A DNA stretch of 64,000 nt from Phycisphaerae bacterium (lineage in GTDB: Bacteria; Planctomycetota; Phycisphaerae; UBA1845; Fen-1342): positions 55,795-119,794 of the forward strand of contig JAUIEC010000017.1 in the NCBI GenBank assembly GCA_030428945.1. Reading direction: 5' to 3'. The notes beneath the pieces were generated by a model. It was not told where the DNA came from. It saw nothing but the letters and a program-made list of their open reading frames with translations, and did not search any database. Position numbers and translations under genes: made by a program. Each line of letters begins with the position of its first letter. Position 1 is the stretch's first letter. Positions 36,531 through 46,084 of this stretch are shown piece after piece.

Positions 36531-37106
36531 GTGGGTGACGACGACCTGACGCGACTGATCGAGGAGGCACGGCTCAACCGTCCCGGTGCGGCCGACCGGC
36601 TGATGGAGCGCGTCTACAGCACGCTCAAGCAACTTGCGCACCGCCGCAAACTGCAGCCACCGGTCTTCGATACGACCACGCTCGTGCACGAGGCGTACCT
36701 GCGGATGGTCGGCGAGGACGCCACCCTCGATTTCGCCTCGCGGGCCCATTTCTTCTTCTTCGCGGCCCGCGCGATGCGCAACATCTCCATCGACCAGGCC
36801 CGCAAACTCCGCCGCCAGAAGCACGGCGGAACCATGCGGCGGGTCGAAATGAGCCCGCATATCTGCTCGGTCCAGGACCAGGCCGATGAGGCCCTCGCCC
36901 TCGACGAAGCCCTCGGCAAACTCAAGTCCGTCTCCGCCCGGGCCGAACAGGTCGTCGAACTGCGCTTCTACGCCGGACTGCAGCACGCCGAGGCGGCCGA
37001 AGTCCTCGGGGTCTCCGAGGCGACCGTCCGACGCGACTGGGACTTCGCAAAGGCGTTTCTCTACAAGGAACTGGGCGACCGCTGGCAGGATTCACTAACC
37101 GGATGA
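36531..37106 (+). CDS. ECF-type RNA polymerase sigma factor, 191 aa
   Basis: Group IV sigma factor of the planctomycete-expanded ECF type associated with protein kinases (Sigma70_ECF, TIGR02999-like). Region 2 reads LIEEARLNRPGAADRLMERV and FDTTTLVHEAYLRMV, with an RAMRNISIDQARKLRRQK segment for -10 recognition. Region 4 is the helix-turn-helix VVELRFYAGLQHAEAAEVLG, then VSEATVRRDWDFAKAFL. GTG at 36531 has GGGG upstream; the longer open frame before it is not conserved-looking. No anti-sigma gene follows; instead a kinase does, 33 bp downstream, suggesting phosphorylation-based control. Confidence 0.92.
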   Translation: MGDDDLTRLIEEARLNRPGAADRLMERVYSTLKQLAHRRKLQPPVFDTTTLVHEAYLRMVGEDATLDFASRAHFFFFAARAMRNISIDQARKLRRQKHGGTMRRVEMSPHICSVQDQADEALALDEALGKLKSVSARAEQVVELRFYAGLQHAEAAEVLGVSEATVRRDWDFAKAFLYKELGDRWQDSLTG

Positions 37107-37139
37107 GCGGCGGCGCGGACGCCCGACGACTATGTTCGT

Positions 37140-39254
37140 ATGAAGGTGTCTGATTCGATCCAGGAGTTGTTTCAGGCCGCCCGCGCGCAACCTGCGCCCG
37201 AGCGCGAAGCCTACGTCCGCCGCCACGCCGCCACGCCGGACCTGGCCAGCGACGTTCTCGCCCTGTTGACCACCCTCGAAACCGCCGAGGACTGGCTGGA
37301 ACAGCCGGCCGCCAATCGCTATCGCGGCCTGATCGAGGACCTCCCCGGCGTCCTCGACGACTTCGAAGTCGTCCGCGAAATCGGCCGCGGCGGAATGGGC
37401 GTCGTCTACGAGGCCCGCGATGCCCGCCTCCAGCGACGCGTCGCCCTCAAGGTCGTCACACCGGCCGCCCTGCCCGGTGCCGCCCTCGAACGCTTCGAAC
37501 GCGAGGCCAAGGTGGTCGCCAGCCTCAACCACCCCGACATCGTCACCATCCACCGCTACGGCGAATCCGACGGACGACCCTACCTCGCGATGGAGTACAT
37601 CGACGGCCTGACCCTCGACGCGGCCCTCGCCGACACCCGCGACGGCGCCGCCCGGCAACGACGGATCGTCCGGCTGATCTCCGAGGTGGCCGGCGCCCTC
37701 GACCACGCCCACGCCCGCTCGATCGTGCACCGCGACATCAAACCCTCCAACATCCTCGTCTCGCGCGAACGCGACCGGGCTCACCTGACCGACTTCGGAA
37801 TCGCCAAGGTCCTGGAACCGGATGCCACCCTGACCGAAGAGACCGTCGGCACCGTCCACTACATGAGCCCCGAACAGGCCGACCCGTCCCTCGGACCGAT
37901 CGACCACCGCAGCGACATCTTCTCCCTCGGCGTGGTCCTCTACGAAGCGCTGACCCGCCAGCGACCCTTCGCCCAGGGCAGCAGCCTGCAGGTCCTGCAG
38001 GCGATCCGCACCCACGATGTCCGACCACTGCGACAACTCGACCGCACCATTCCCCGCGGACTCGAACTGATCTGCCTGCGCGCCCTCGAGAAAGACCCGC
38101 GCCGCAGGTACCAGACCGCCGCACACTTCGCCGGCGACCTGCGCTGCTGGCTCGAGGGACGACCCCTCTCGGTCCGCGCCCCCAACCCGATCGAACAGGC
38201 CATCCGCTGGCTCCGCGCCCGACCCCTGGCCGCAACGCTCGGACTCCTCGTCCTCGTGGCCGGCCTGCTCGGCCTGGTCTCGTATCGCTACCACCTCGCC
38301 TGGCGGCGGACTCAGGCCTGGGTCCGGGTCAACCCCGCCGTCCAGGGAACCCTGACCGTCCGACCCGCAACGCCCGAACTGGACTTCGGCCCGCCGCAAC
38401 CACTCGGCCGCGCGGGCGACGGCCCGTTCCCGCTTCCACCCGGGCTGTACTGGTTCGAAGCGCACCAGGACGGAATGCTGCGCCACGAATGGATCGCGCG
38501 ACTCGAGGCCGACAGCCTGACGGAAGCGAACGCGGCCCCGCTCGCGGAGGTGGATCCGACCCGGATGGTGCTGTTCCCCGCGGGCGAGTACGCCGTCAGC
38601 GAAGCGGAGGACCCCACCGCGACCCGAACCGTCACGCTCGCCGCCTTCTATCTCGATCGGTACGAAGTCTCCAACGCCGAGTACGCGGAGTTTCTCGCGG
38701 CCACCGGGCACCCCGAACCGGTCTTCTGGTCCAAGTTCGGCGCCCGCCCCGATTTCGCCGCCCGGCCCGTGGTCGGCCTCGCCTGGCGCGACGCCGACGC
38801 CTATGCCCGCTGGCGCGGACTGCGCCTGCCGACCGCGCGGGAATGGGAGGCCGCGGCCCGGGCGGGCCATGGCGGTGCGTACCCGTGGGGATCGGCCGAA
38901 TCGGCCCCGACCGACCTGGCTTCGACACCCTGCGACGGTGTGTTGCTGTCGTTCTCGCCGGACCCTGACGAGCATCTTGAGGCGTACTCCCGCTTCGTCA
39001 CGCCGGTCGACGAGAGCGGGCCCCATGCCAACTGCGGTGAACTGATCAACATGTTCGGGAACGTGCGCGAGTACACGGCCTGGCTGGATCTCGCCGCGGG
39101 CACGCCGGTGGTCAAGGGCCGCGCCTGGATGGACGACCCGCTGCGGCACGACCTGACAGCAGTCTGGTCGCATCCGCCCGACCGTCACAATTCCCTGACC
39201 GGATTCCGCTGCGCGCGCAGCGCGGCGGAGCCGGACACCCCTCCGAAGGAGTAG
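37140..39254 (+). CDS. Ser/Thr protein kinase with TM helix and FGE-sulfatase-like domain, 704 aa
   Basis: Membrane Hanks-type kinase. Residues about 75-345 are the kinase domain with GRGGMG (82-87), Lys104 in VALKV, catalytic HRDIKPSN (Asp199) and DFG (218-220). A membrane helix (about 360-382, ATLGLLVLVAGLLGLVSYRY) separates it from a C-terminal domain of the formylglycine-generating enzyme (SUMF1/FGE) type: FYLDRYEVSNAEYAEFLAAT, then LPTAREWEAAARAG, YPWGS and NMFGNVREYT, ending GFRCARS. In such fusions that domain normally senses or binds ligand. A helical N-terminal segment (residues 1-70) precedes the kinase. ATG at 37140. Five bp separate it from the next gene. Confidence 0.93.
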   Translation: MKVSDSIQELFQAARAQPAPEREAYVRRHAATPDLASDVLALLTTLETAEDWLEQPAANRYRGLIEDLPGVLDDFEVVREIGRGGMGVVYEARDARLQRRVALKVVTPAALPGAALERFEREAKVVASLNHPDIVTIHRYGESDGRPYLAMEYIDGLTLDAALADTRDGAARQRRIVRLISEVAGALDHAHARSIVHRDIKPSNILVSRERDRAHLTDFGIAKVLEPDATLTEETVGTVHYMSPEQADPSLGPIDHRSDIFSLGVVLYEALTRQRPFAQGSSLQVLQAIRTHDVRPLRQLDRTIPRGLELICLRALEKDPRRRYQTAAHFAGDLRCWLEGRPLSVRAPNPIEQAIRWLRARPLAATLGLLVLVAGLLGLVSYRYHLAWRRTQAWVRVNPAVQGTLTVRPATPELDFGPPQPLGRAGDGPFPLPPGLYWFEAHQDGMLRHEWIARLEADSLTEANAAPLAEVDPTRMVLFPAGEYAVSEAEDPTATRTVTLAAFYLDRYEVSNAEYAEFLAATGHPEPVFWSKFGARPDFAARPVVGLAWRDADAYARWRGLRLPTAREWEAAARAGHGGAYPWGSAESAPTDLASTPCDGVLLSFSPDPDEHLEAYSRFVTPVDESGPHANCGELINMFGNVREYTAWLDLAAGTPVVKGRAWMDDPLRHDLTAVWSHPPDRHNSLTGFRCARSAAEPDTPPKE

Positions 39255-39259
39255 CCAAC

Positions 39260-39694
39260 ATGGCGAACAAGGTCTATGTCTACACGATGAAGATGGTGGC
39301 GTGCTGCGTCTCCGGCGACGACGGACTCAACCCCGGCGAGAAGCTGCGCCTCGGTCGCCTGATGAACGCCGCCGCCGACGAGGAAACCCGGGACGCCCGT
39401 GCGGGTCTGGCGTTCCCGCGACTCGTGAACGGTACGCGCGACACGGCCGCCGCCGACGCGATCCTGCACGCCTCCCAGGTCCTCGCCGGCGAATACGGCG
39501 GCGTCGAGGTCGATCCGCCGCCGGGCGGAGGCGGATACTGGCTGCGACTCCCGGGCGGCGGACACATCGGCAACTACGCCGTCGGCCAGGACGGCAACGC
39601 CTGGACGATCACGCGGACCTTCGAACGCGACGACAACACGCCCGTCGAGGTCGTCGGCGCCCTGCACCTCGAGGTGGACTACGGTGTCGACTGA
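39260..39694 (+). CDS. Unknown cytosolic protein, 144 aa
   Basis: Starts 5 bp after the kinase stop with GAAGGAG upstream. Begins MANKVYVYTMKMVACCVSGD, with a helical centre (EETRDARAGLAFPRLVNGTR) and a Gly/Pro-rich turn (DPPPGGGGYWLRLPGGGHIG). No signal peptide or membrane helix. It overlaps the next gene by 11 bp, so both are translated together. No family recognised. Confidence 0.7.
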   Translation: MANKVYVYTMKMVACCVSGDDGLNPGEKLRLGRLMNAAADEETRDARAGLAFPRLVNGTRDTAAADAILHASQVLAGEYGGVEVDPPPGGGGYWLRLPGGGHIGNYAVGQDGNAWTITRTFERDDNTPVEVVGALHLEVDYGVD

Positions 39695-40826
39695 GCCGCT
39701 GCGCGAATTCGCCTTCCCCCTGGAACGGACCGACCGCAAGGCCTACGGAATCCTGTGCCCCTTCGCCGGTGGCCCGATTCACGAGATCCTCGCCGTCTCG
39801 GGCGCGTCGACGATCTGGCGCGTCCAGCGCTACGGTCGATGGATCGGACTGCTGTTCGCCGATCCCCCCGGTCCGAATCCCGAACCGGTGACCGTGGTCG
39901 TCTCGGCCGCCGGACCCGCGACGCCGAAGACGCCGCAACCGCTCTGCGACAAGTACGTGTCGCCCCCGCGTCCGCCGGGCGCGCGGGAGGACGACTTCCT
40001 GCCGAGCGTGTCGCCCACCGCGAAACGACTGGACCGGCTGCTCGCCCACCTGGCGATTCACTCGGTCCGGGCCGCCGAGCAGGTCGACCCGGGCGGGGTC
40101 GAGACCTACCGGGCGGCGGGCTTCTTCTGGGAACTCGACGCCCGGACGGCCTGCCCGCTGTACCAGCGATTCTGGGGTTCGTTCGACTGGCGCAACGTGC
40201 GGCAGGCGGCCTGGCAAACGGCCCTGAACCACACGTTCCAGGTGATCAGCGCCCGTCTCAAGCAACGCTGGGAGCGGGCCGACCTCGACTGCGCTATCCG
40301 TCAGCCGGAAAAGGTCGTCCTCGTGGCCAACCGAATCCTGCGCATCGTGCATGACTGGTTCGGCACGGATTCCGAGTCCTTCGCCGTGGCCGCCAACCGG
40401 TTCGCGTCGGGCGCGATGGCCATCCGCAAGACGCCGGCGGCCGCGCTCGAAGACAACTTCACGACCGATGGCGGCCCGGACGGACCGATTTACCCGATGC
40501 TGGCCGAGTTCGCCCTGCTCGTCAGTGAAATGGTCACGGCCGGCGTCGGTGACTTCTCGGAGTGCGAAACCGACCCGACCCTGTGGCACGACGTCGCCGC
40601 CGGGTTCATCGGCTCGCTCGACCACTACCGGCAGGCCTACGGTGGCAGTCAGCCCCAGTCGCCCGCCGCGTACCGGGCCCGCCACCGCCACCCGCCGGCC
40701 GCAACCAACCCGGTCGGAACCCTGCAGCTCCCGCGCGGCAACCTCCCCGACGCCATGCACGACGCCCTGCGCAGCCTGTTCAGCGAAGCCCCCGACAGCG
40801 AGGAGGCAACCCGCGGATGCCCCTGA
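39684..40826 (+). CDS. Unknown cytosolic protein, 380 aa
   Basis: GTG at 39684 overlaps the preceding gene by 11 bp. The N-terminal half begins MSTEPLREFAFPLERTDRKA and is beta-type and Pro-rich; the C-terminal half is helical (RNVRQAAWQTALNHTFQVIS, LLAHLAIHSVRAAEQVDPGG). The tail (about 320-380) is Pro/Ala/Arg-rich and probably disordered. No signal peptide, membrane helix or recognised domain. It may be an adaptor between the kinase and the NTPase; this rests only on position. Confidence 0.7.
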   Translation: MSTEPLREFAFPLERTDRKAYGILCPFAGGPIHEILAVSGASTIWRVQRYGRWIGLLFADPPGPNPEPVTVVVSAAGPATPKTPQPLCDKYVSPPRPPGAREDDFLPSVSPTAKRLDRLLAHLAIHSVRAAEQVDPGGVETYRAAGFFWELDARTACPLYQRFWGSFDWRNVRQAAWQTALNHTFQVISARLKQRWERADLDCAIRQPEKVVLVANRILRIVHDWFGTDSESFAVAANRFASGAMAIRKTPAAALEDNFTTDGGPDGPIYPMLAEFALLVSEMVTAGVGDFSECETDPTLWHDVAAGFIGSLDHYRQAYGGSQPQSPAAYRARHRHPPAATNPVGTLQLPRGNLPDAMHDALRSLFSEAPDSEEATRGCP

Positions 40827-41053
40827 CCGATCCGCGGTCCGCGCGGGATGTTTCTCTTGCGTGGACTCCGTAGGCGGCGCGGGTACCCGCCACCCCGCGG
40901 ACCCGGTCCAGCCCCCATCATGTCCCGGGTGGTGCAACCCGCCCACTTCGCGGCAGATTCCTGAGCGCCGCCACCACGTTTCCTCGGCCTTGGAGATGGC
41001 GAGTCACCGACAGGTGATGCCCGGAAAACCACGGCCCCCCGGGGAGGCGACAC
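40827..41053. other. 227-bp gap inside the rightward arm
   Basis: Separates the 380-aa gene from the membrane gene. It contains a GC-rich inverted repeat around GCGCGGGTACCCGCCACCCCG (about 40878-40898) and ends in a strong GGGGAGG ribosome site. It may carry a terminator and a second promoter; neither is clear. Confidence 0.35.
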
Positions 41054-42229
41054 ATGTTGCTGACAGCGCTCCGCGTCACGCGACGGCGATCGTGGCTGGC
41101 GGCCGCGCTGACGCTGTCCGCCTCGCAGTTCGGCTGCGTCGACCTGACGCGGCACCTCGATACCATCTCAACCAGCGTGCAGGGCGTTGACCAGAACCTC
41201 GCGTCCCTGACCTGCCTCGCCGACGACGCGGCCAACCAGCGTGCCGAATCCCACAAGCAGCGTGCGGCCCTTGAAACACGGGTCGCCGGCCTGCAACGGA
41301 CGGTGAACGAAATGGCCCCGGCACTGCGCACGGCGCTGCGGGCACCGCGTTCACTCACGCTGGTTCTGCCCGCCTGGAACTGGCCGTGGCCCGCCCGCCC
41401 GTCGCCGGATGTGCGGCGCCTGGAGAAGCGCATCGAGGCGTTGCAGCAGACCACCGCGGCCGTGGTGCAGGCGCTCGAATCCCGTTCCACGCAGGTCGTC
41501 GTCGTGCCCCGCGAGCGATCGCCCTGGCGCGGCCTGCGGGCCGTCGGCCGCGACATCGGCATGCTGATGGTGTTGTCTCGCGCCCTCGAGCAGGCCGACG
41601 CAACCCCGGCCCCGCCGAGCAAGCCAGCCACCTCGGATCAGGCCCACCTGCAAAGAGTCGAACTGGAAGCCGCCCGCGTCGTGCAGGCGACGCAAGGCAT
41701 CCGCGCGGTGCTGGAGGCGGAACTCGCGAGCCAGCGGCTCGCGAGCGACCTGCAAGGCGCCAGGCTGGATCACGCCTGGGCGGCCCGGGGCCCCACTCGC
41801 ACACAGTCCCTGCTGTGGTGGGCCCAGTGGACCGTCATCGCGTTCCTGATCGTACTGGCGACGGCCAGCGCGATCGTGCTGGTGGCGCAGTACAGCAAGG
41901 ACGGTCTGCGGGGCTGGCTGGTGCGGACACACGTCGCGCTGGGCCGCGGGAATTACGTGGCGCCCTCGCTGACTTCAACCGTCCTGCTGACGCTGGTCGT
42001 GCTGGCGACGGTCGGGCTCGGCGGCCTCGCGGCGTATTACCAGCTCGACTACGCCAACCACTTCGTCAAGGAACGCGCGGCGACCCCCAAGGCCAACGCC
42101 ACCCGCTTCCAACAACTCTACAAGTCGCTGGACCGACTCCTGGAGGACCCACCCGCAGACGGCCCCGCACCGTTGACGAATCCCGCCCCGAACAACCGGA
42201 AACTGGCCCGGACCGAGGAGGCATCGTGA
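41054..42229 (+). CDS. Membrane protein with long coiled coil, 391 aa
   Basis: Signal-like N-terminus (WLAAALTLSASQFGC) with a Cys that could be lipidated. Residues about 35-100 and 118-140 are coiled-coil (LDTISTSVQGVDQNLASLTC, LEKRIEALQQTTAAVVQALE). Two C-terminal helices follow at about 254-280 (WTVIAFLIVLATASAIVLVA) and 316-338 (STVLLTLVVLATVGLGGLAA), then a short soluble tail. No family recognised. ATG has GGGGAGG 7 nt upstream. It ends in a 4-bp overlap with the NTPase gene, so the two products probably form one membrane complex. Confidence 0.75.
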   Translation: MLLTALRVTRRRSWLAAALTLSASQFGCVDLTRHLDTISTSVQGVDQNLASLTCLADDAANQRAESHKQRAALETRVAGLQRTVNEMAPALRTALRAPRSLTLVLPAWNWPWPARPSPDVRRLEKRIEALQQTTAAVVQALESRSTQVVVVPRERSPWRGLRAVGRDIGMLMVLSRALEQADATPAPPSKPATSDQAHLQRVELEAARVVQATQGIRAVLEAELASQRLASDLQGARLDHAWAARGPTRTQSLLWWAQWTVIAFLIVLATASAIVLVAQYSKDGLRGWLVRTHVALGRGNYVAPSLTSTVLLTLVVLATVGLGGLAAYYQLDYANHFVKERAATPKANATRFQQLYKSLDRLLEDPPADGPAPLTNPAPNNRKLARTEEAS

Positions 42230-45200
42230 GCATGGACCCGGGAAACCGCGACGCGTACGCCTCGGACAACCCTCCGCCCGAGATGATCACCTCCGGCGCG
42301 CTCCGGACCTTCGAGCAGGAACTGCTGTCCTACTGCATGGCCGACCTGGAAGGACGATCGTTCCTGGTCGCCGGACATCGCGGGTCCGGCAAGACCACCC
42401 TGGTCAAGCACGCCGTCTATCAGTTGCTGGCCGCCGAACGACTGCTGGATAGCTGGGCGGAGAAAAACCTCGGTTCGATTCCCGCTCACAAGCGGGAGAA
42501 CCTCCGCCGAATCGCCGTCACCTGCCTGCCGCCCGATCAGGCCCGGGACCTGCCGCCGGACAAGCTTCCGTCCTTGTCACCGGCTCAGGTCGGCCAACTG
42601 CGACGCAAGCTGCGCCGCCCGTTCCTGATCGAGATGCACGCCCCGAGCCTGTTCCCCGAGGGACGCCTGAAGGACTCCGAGGAACTGACCACACACGCAC
42701 TCACGCAGATCGTCCGGGCGCTCTACCAGGGACTGGCGGACGAACTGACCAACGCCTACCGAACCCGGATGCTCGACCGGCGGGGCGACGCCGAGTTCGC
42801 CGCCCAGTTGCGTATGCTGCGCTTCCAGCCGATGACGGCCGGTGCCCTGCGCGACTACTGGGTGCAGTCGGACCGCCTGCAACGCGGCGTTCTCTTCGCC
42901 AACGCGCAAGTCCCCCATGAAGACCAGGCCCTGCGCGAACTGATCGCCCTGGACTCGGCCGGACAGGCCTTCGCCGGCGTGCAGAAACGAGAGAACGGAC
43001 AGGCCCGCTCCACCGAAACCGCCGATGCCGCCGACACAGTCGACCGGGCCTCCGACCAGCCCTCCGAGAAGAAGGAGGGATTCTGGGCATCCTGGTCCAA
43101 GCCGGTACTGTCCCTGCTGGCGGCCGGCATTCTCGGCGGCGGGGCCCGGACCGTCCCCGGCGTGGACAACACGACCGCGTTCATCGTCGGCGCCAGCGCC
43201 CTGCTCGTGACCGCGCTGGTGTCGCTCTACCTGCAGTACCGCCTGGAGAGCAGCGCCCGCCGGGTCGTGTCCCGGCCGCTGACCGACACGGAGGCCCCGA
43301 CGCTCGAACAGATGCTGCGCGGCGTGCTGCAGCACGTCCGCGAGGCGCACCTGGCCCCGATCTTCCTGGTTGACGAACTGGACAAGGTGCCCCAGCTTGC
43401 CCAGCGGATGGAACCCCTGGTTCGCTCGCTGAAGAAGCTGTGCGCCGAAAAGGCCCTGTTCTGCTTCCTGACCGACCGGGGCTACCTCGAATACCTCAGC
43501 CAGATCGACCAGGGCGCCACCTACTCGCTCGAACACACCTACTTCTCGCAGCGCCTCGATGTCCTGCTGGACCTCGGCAGCGTGCGGGCGTTCGTCCGCC
43601 GCGGCCTGAACCGGTCCGGTTCGCCGATCGAAACGCAGGGGTTCATTCCGTGGAAGGTCGCGCACGAGTCGCGCGGCCTGGCGATCGACATCAAACGCGG
43701 CATCGATCAGTACAACGCCCGCCAACGCACCCTGTACTCGGAATCCTCTCCCGTCTCCGGCAAGCAGTCCTACCGCACGCTCGATGAAGTCGTCACCCAA
43801 CTGGCGATCGAGAGAATCTCGCACGTGCATCGCAACGCACCGGACCCCGAACGCTTCATCCGCGATGCCTTGTACTATCCCTCCACGCGCCGCACGCAGG
43901 GCCAGGACCAGATCGACCTGCGGGATACCGCCGATGACTTCGACGACTACCTGCGGGCCTGCCGCGGACAGGAGATCGAACTGATGGCCGAAGGCCACGC
44001 GCGCGACCTCCTCGTGAAACTCGACGCCATGGCCCGCAGCCTGGCAACCTCCAACGGAAGCGGCGTCGATCTCGGCGCATTCAACCGCTTTCAGCAGATC
44101 GCCCAGAAATTCCAGCAGACGCAGGACTATCTCGGGCACGCCGATCGAACCAGGATCCTGGTCGGCATCGACCTCGTGCTCGACCAGTTGCCGAAACGGC
44201 CGGAAGAGGCCAACGGACACCAGGTCACCCGCACACTCCTTCGCCAGGTCGAGGCCCTGCGCGATCGCGTCGCCCGGTCCGACCCGCTCCCCGCGCCGAT
44301 GCGAGGCCGGCTCCGGGCCATCACCCGCCACCTGTGCGAGGTTCTCTCCGACCCGTCGCCGGATCGCCCCCTGACCCACTGGATCAACGACTCCGAATCG
44401 CTCGGTGACAGCCGCCTGGCCACCATGCGCCCGCCCCTGGTGCGCGTCGGACCGGACCAGTACCGCTGGCGCGGGGACGACGACATCACCCACGGCGACC
44501 GCGGCAACGGCCGCCCCGAGTCGCTACCGCCCCCGAAACCGCCCGCCGAAGGCACCTCCCCGGACAGCGGCCGGACACCGCCGCCCAAACGTACCAGGCG
44601 CGAACCCGCGCCCATCGCCTTCGAAAAGGTCAGCGAAGCCGTCCAGAACCTGACCGGCCAGGAACTCAACCTGAGCCTGCTGGACGAACTCGTCGGCGGC
44701 ACCTACACCTGGCCCGAAGCCCGCCAGCAGGTGCTGGACCTCGACTCGCCCCGCGTCCGCGAACTGCCGCCCGAATCACGCGCCGAGAAACGCGAGATCG
44801 TGCATGCCTTCGAACAACTGCTCGGCAGCGCCGACCACCTGCTGCTGTTCACGGTCGCCGCGGCCGAACTGCTGCGCGCGCCGAATCCGCAGCGCGTCAC
44901 CTGGCACAAAGCCATCCAGGCCGTCCAGCGGTTGTTCGCCCTGCACGGCATTCACCCGGATACCGTCGCCGAGAAGACCAGGACGCTGCAGGCATTCCTG
45001 AAATACAGCAGACGCTTCGACGTCCCCGGAGGACGCCCCGTCCCCAACCGGAACGAACGCCGACTGACCCACAGGAACGGCGCCACCAGATGGCGGCAGG
45101 CCCTCCATCGCCTGCTCGACCTCGCCCGCAGGGACGTGCCCGCCCCGGCCGACCTGCAGCCCAACGCCTGGGACCAGTACGAGCGCCGCCTGCAGGACCA

Positions 45201-45984
45201 CTTCCGGAAGGAACCGCTCCTGGTCGAGCAACTCGCGGACCGCGACGTCGTCCAGCGCGTCCGCCTCTCGAACGCCCTGCTGTCGTTCGGACGGACACTG
45301 GCCCTCGACCTGCTTCCCGGCGCCCGCCTCAGGTTCAACCCCGCCGAGATCCCGACCGCCGCCTGGTCCACCCTCCTGGCCGAATTCCTGATGGCCCTCG
45401 CGGCCCGCAAGCCGGCCTCGCCCGACATCGTGCCGTACTGGTTCGGTTGGCCGGCGCTGCTCGCCCTGGGCCTCGGCGAACCGCGACTCGCCCGCTGGTA
45501 CCGCTGCCGCACACGGCACCACGCCCCGGTCCGCGAGGACGGCCGGCGTCACCTTGACCGCGGCTGGGTGAAGATGTTCGCGGGCACCACCCCGCGCGAG
45601 CGAACCCGGGTCCTCGTTCTGCTCGGCGCGCCGGCGGAAGATCAGCCTCCGGTGGCCGACTGGCTGCCGCCGCGAACCGACAGCGTGCTCGCGCTCGATC
45701 CGGACATGTTCCTGAAGATCCTGCGGGCCTACCCGAACCTGCCGCCGGTCGACGCCATCGTGGCCGCCGGCCCGATCGAACCGGACCTGTTCGCCAGGAT
45801 CCGCGGCACCGTTGCCGACCGGTTCGAATCCCCGCGGGACGAACCGGTCTGGGCCGGACTGCCCGCCGCCACGAACCCGGGACTGGCCGCGCTCGGCCCG
45901 GTCGAATCGTTCGACGACCTGCTGAGCGCGCTGCGCCCCATGCTGCCCGCGCGCGGCAGCCACGACGAAACCCGCGCTCCCTGA
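42226..45984 (+). CDS. Large membrane P-loop NTPase (KAP-like), 1,252 aa
   Basis: Walker A GHRGSGKTTLV lies at residues 50-60 and Walker B APIFLVDELDKV at about 376-387. Between them the chain crosses the membrane twice (LSLLAAGILGGGARTV and FIVGASALLVTALVSLYLQY, about 292-340), the layout of KAP P-loop NTPases, which carry helices inserted into the NTPase domain and work at membranes. After the NTPase come an Arg-rich, Pro-rich linker (residues about 755-800) and a C-terminal half of unknown helical domains. GTG at 42226 overlaps the preceding stop (GTGA) with AGGAGG 4 nt upstream; ATG at 42232 is an alternative. No close family identified. Confidence 0.85.
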   Translation: MSMDPGNRDAYASDNPPPEMITSGALRTFEQELLSYCMADLEGRSFLVAGHRGSGKTTLVKHAVYQLLAAERLLDSWAEKNLGSIPAHKRENLRRIAVTCLPPDQARDLPPDKLPSLSPAQVGQLRRKLRRPFLIEMHAPSLFPEGRLKDSEELTTHALTQIVRALYQGLADELTNAYRTRMLDRRGDAEFAAQLRMLRFQPMTAGALRDYWVQSDRLQRGVLFANAQVPHEDQALRELIALDSAGQAFAGVQKRENGQARSTETADAADTVDRASDQPSEKKEGFWASWSKPVLSLLAAGILGGGARTVPGVDNTTAFIVGASALLVTALVSLYLQYRLESSARRVVSRPLTDTEAPTLEQMLRGVLQHVREAHLAPIFLVDELDKVPQLAQRMEPLVRSLKKLCAEKALFCFLTDRGYLEYLSQIDQGATYSLEHTYFSQRLDVLLDLGSVRAFVRRGLNRSGSPIETQGFIPWKVAHESRGLAIDIKRGIDQYNARQRTLYSESSPVSGKQSYRTLDEVVTQLAIERISHVHRNAPDPERFIRDALYYPSTRRTQGQDQIDLRDTADDFDDYLRACRGQEIELMAEGHARDLLVKLDAMARSLATSNGSGVDLGAFNRFQQIAQKFQQTQDYLGHADRTRILVGIDLVLDQLPKRPEEANGHQVTRTLLRQVEALRDRVARSDPLPAPMRGRLRAITRHLCEVLSDPSPDRPLTHWINDSESLGDSRLATMRPPLVRVGPDQYRWRGDDDITHGDRGNGRPESLPPPKPPAEGTSPDSGRTPPPKRTRREPAPIAFEKVSEAVQNLTGQELNLSLLDELVGGTYTWPEARQQVLDLDSPRVRELPPESRAEKREIVHAFEQLLGSADHLLLFTVAAAELLRAPNPQRVTWHKAIQAVQRLFALHGIHPDTVAEKTRTLQAFLKYSRRFDVPGGRPVPNRNERRLTHRNGATRWRQALHRLLDLARRDVPAPADLQPNAWDQYERRLQDHFRKEPLLVEQLADRDVVQRVRLSNALLSFGRTLALDLLPGARLRFNPAEIPTAAWSTLLAEFLMALAARKPASPDIVPYWFGWPALLALGLGEPRLARWYRCRTRHHAPVREDGRRHLDRGWVKMFAGTTPRERTRVLVLLGAPAEDQPPVADWLPPRTDSVLALDPDMFLKILRAYPNLPPVDAIVAAGPIEPDLFARIRGTVADRFESPRDEPVWAGLPAATNPGLAALGPVESFDDLLSALRPMLPARGSHDETRAP

Positions 45985-46084
45985 CCGTTCGCGGATCCAT
46001 CCGCTCCACGGACAACAGGTCGACCCGAGAACCGCCGGTTCCCGCTCGTGCCTCACGAAGACCGCTCGCCGGCCGGGAGATCCG

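Noticed and set aside
41386..42225. Open frame reading from 41386 straight into the NTPase gene
   Set aside because: This part lies on top of the coiled-coil membrane gene in another frame and gives low-complexity Arg/Pro sequence. A strong AGGAGG and the GTGA overlap place the real start at 42226.
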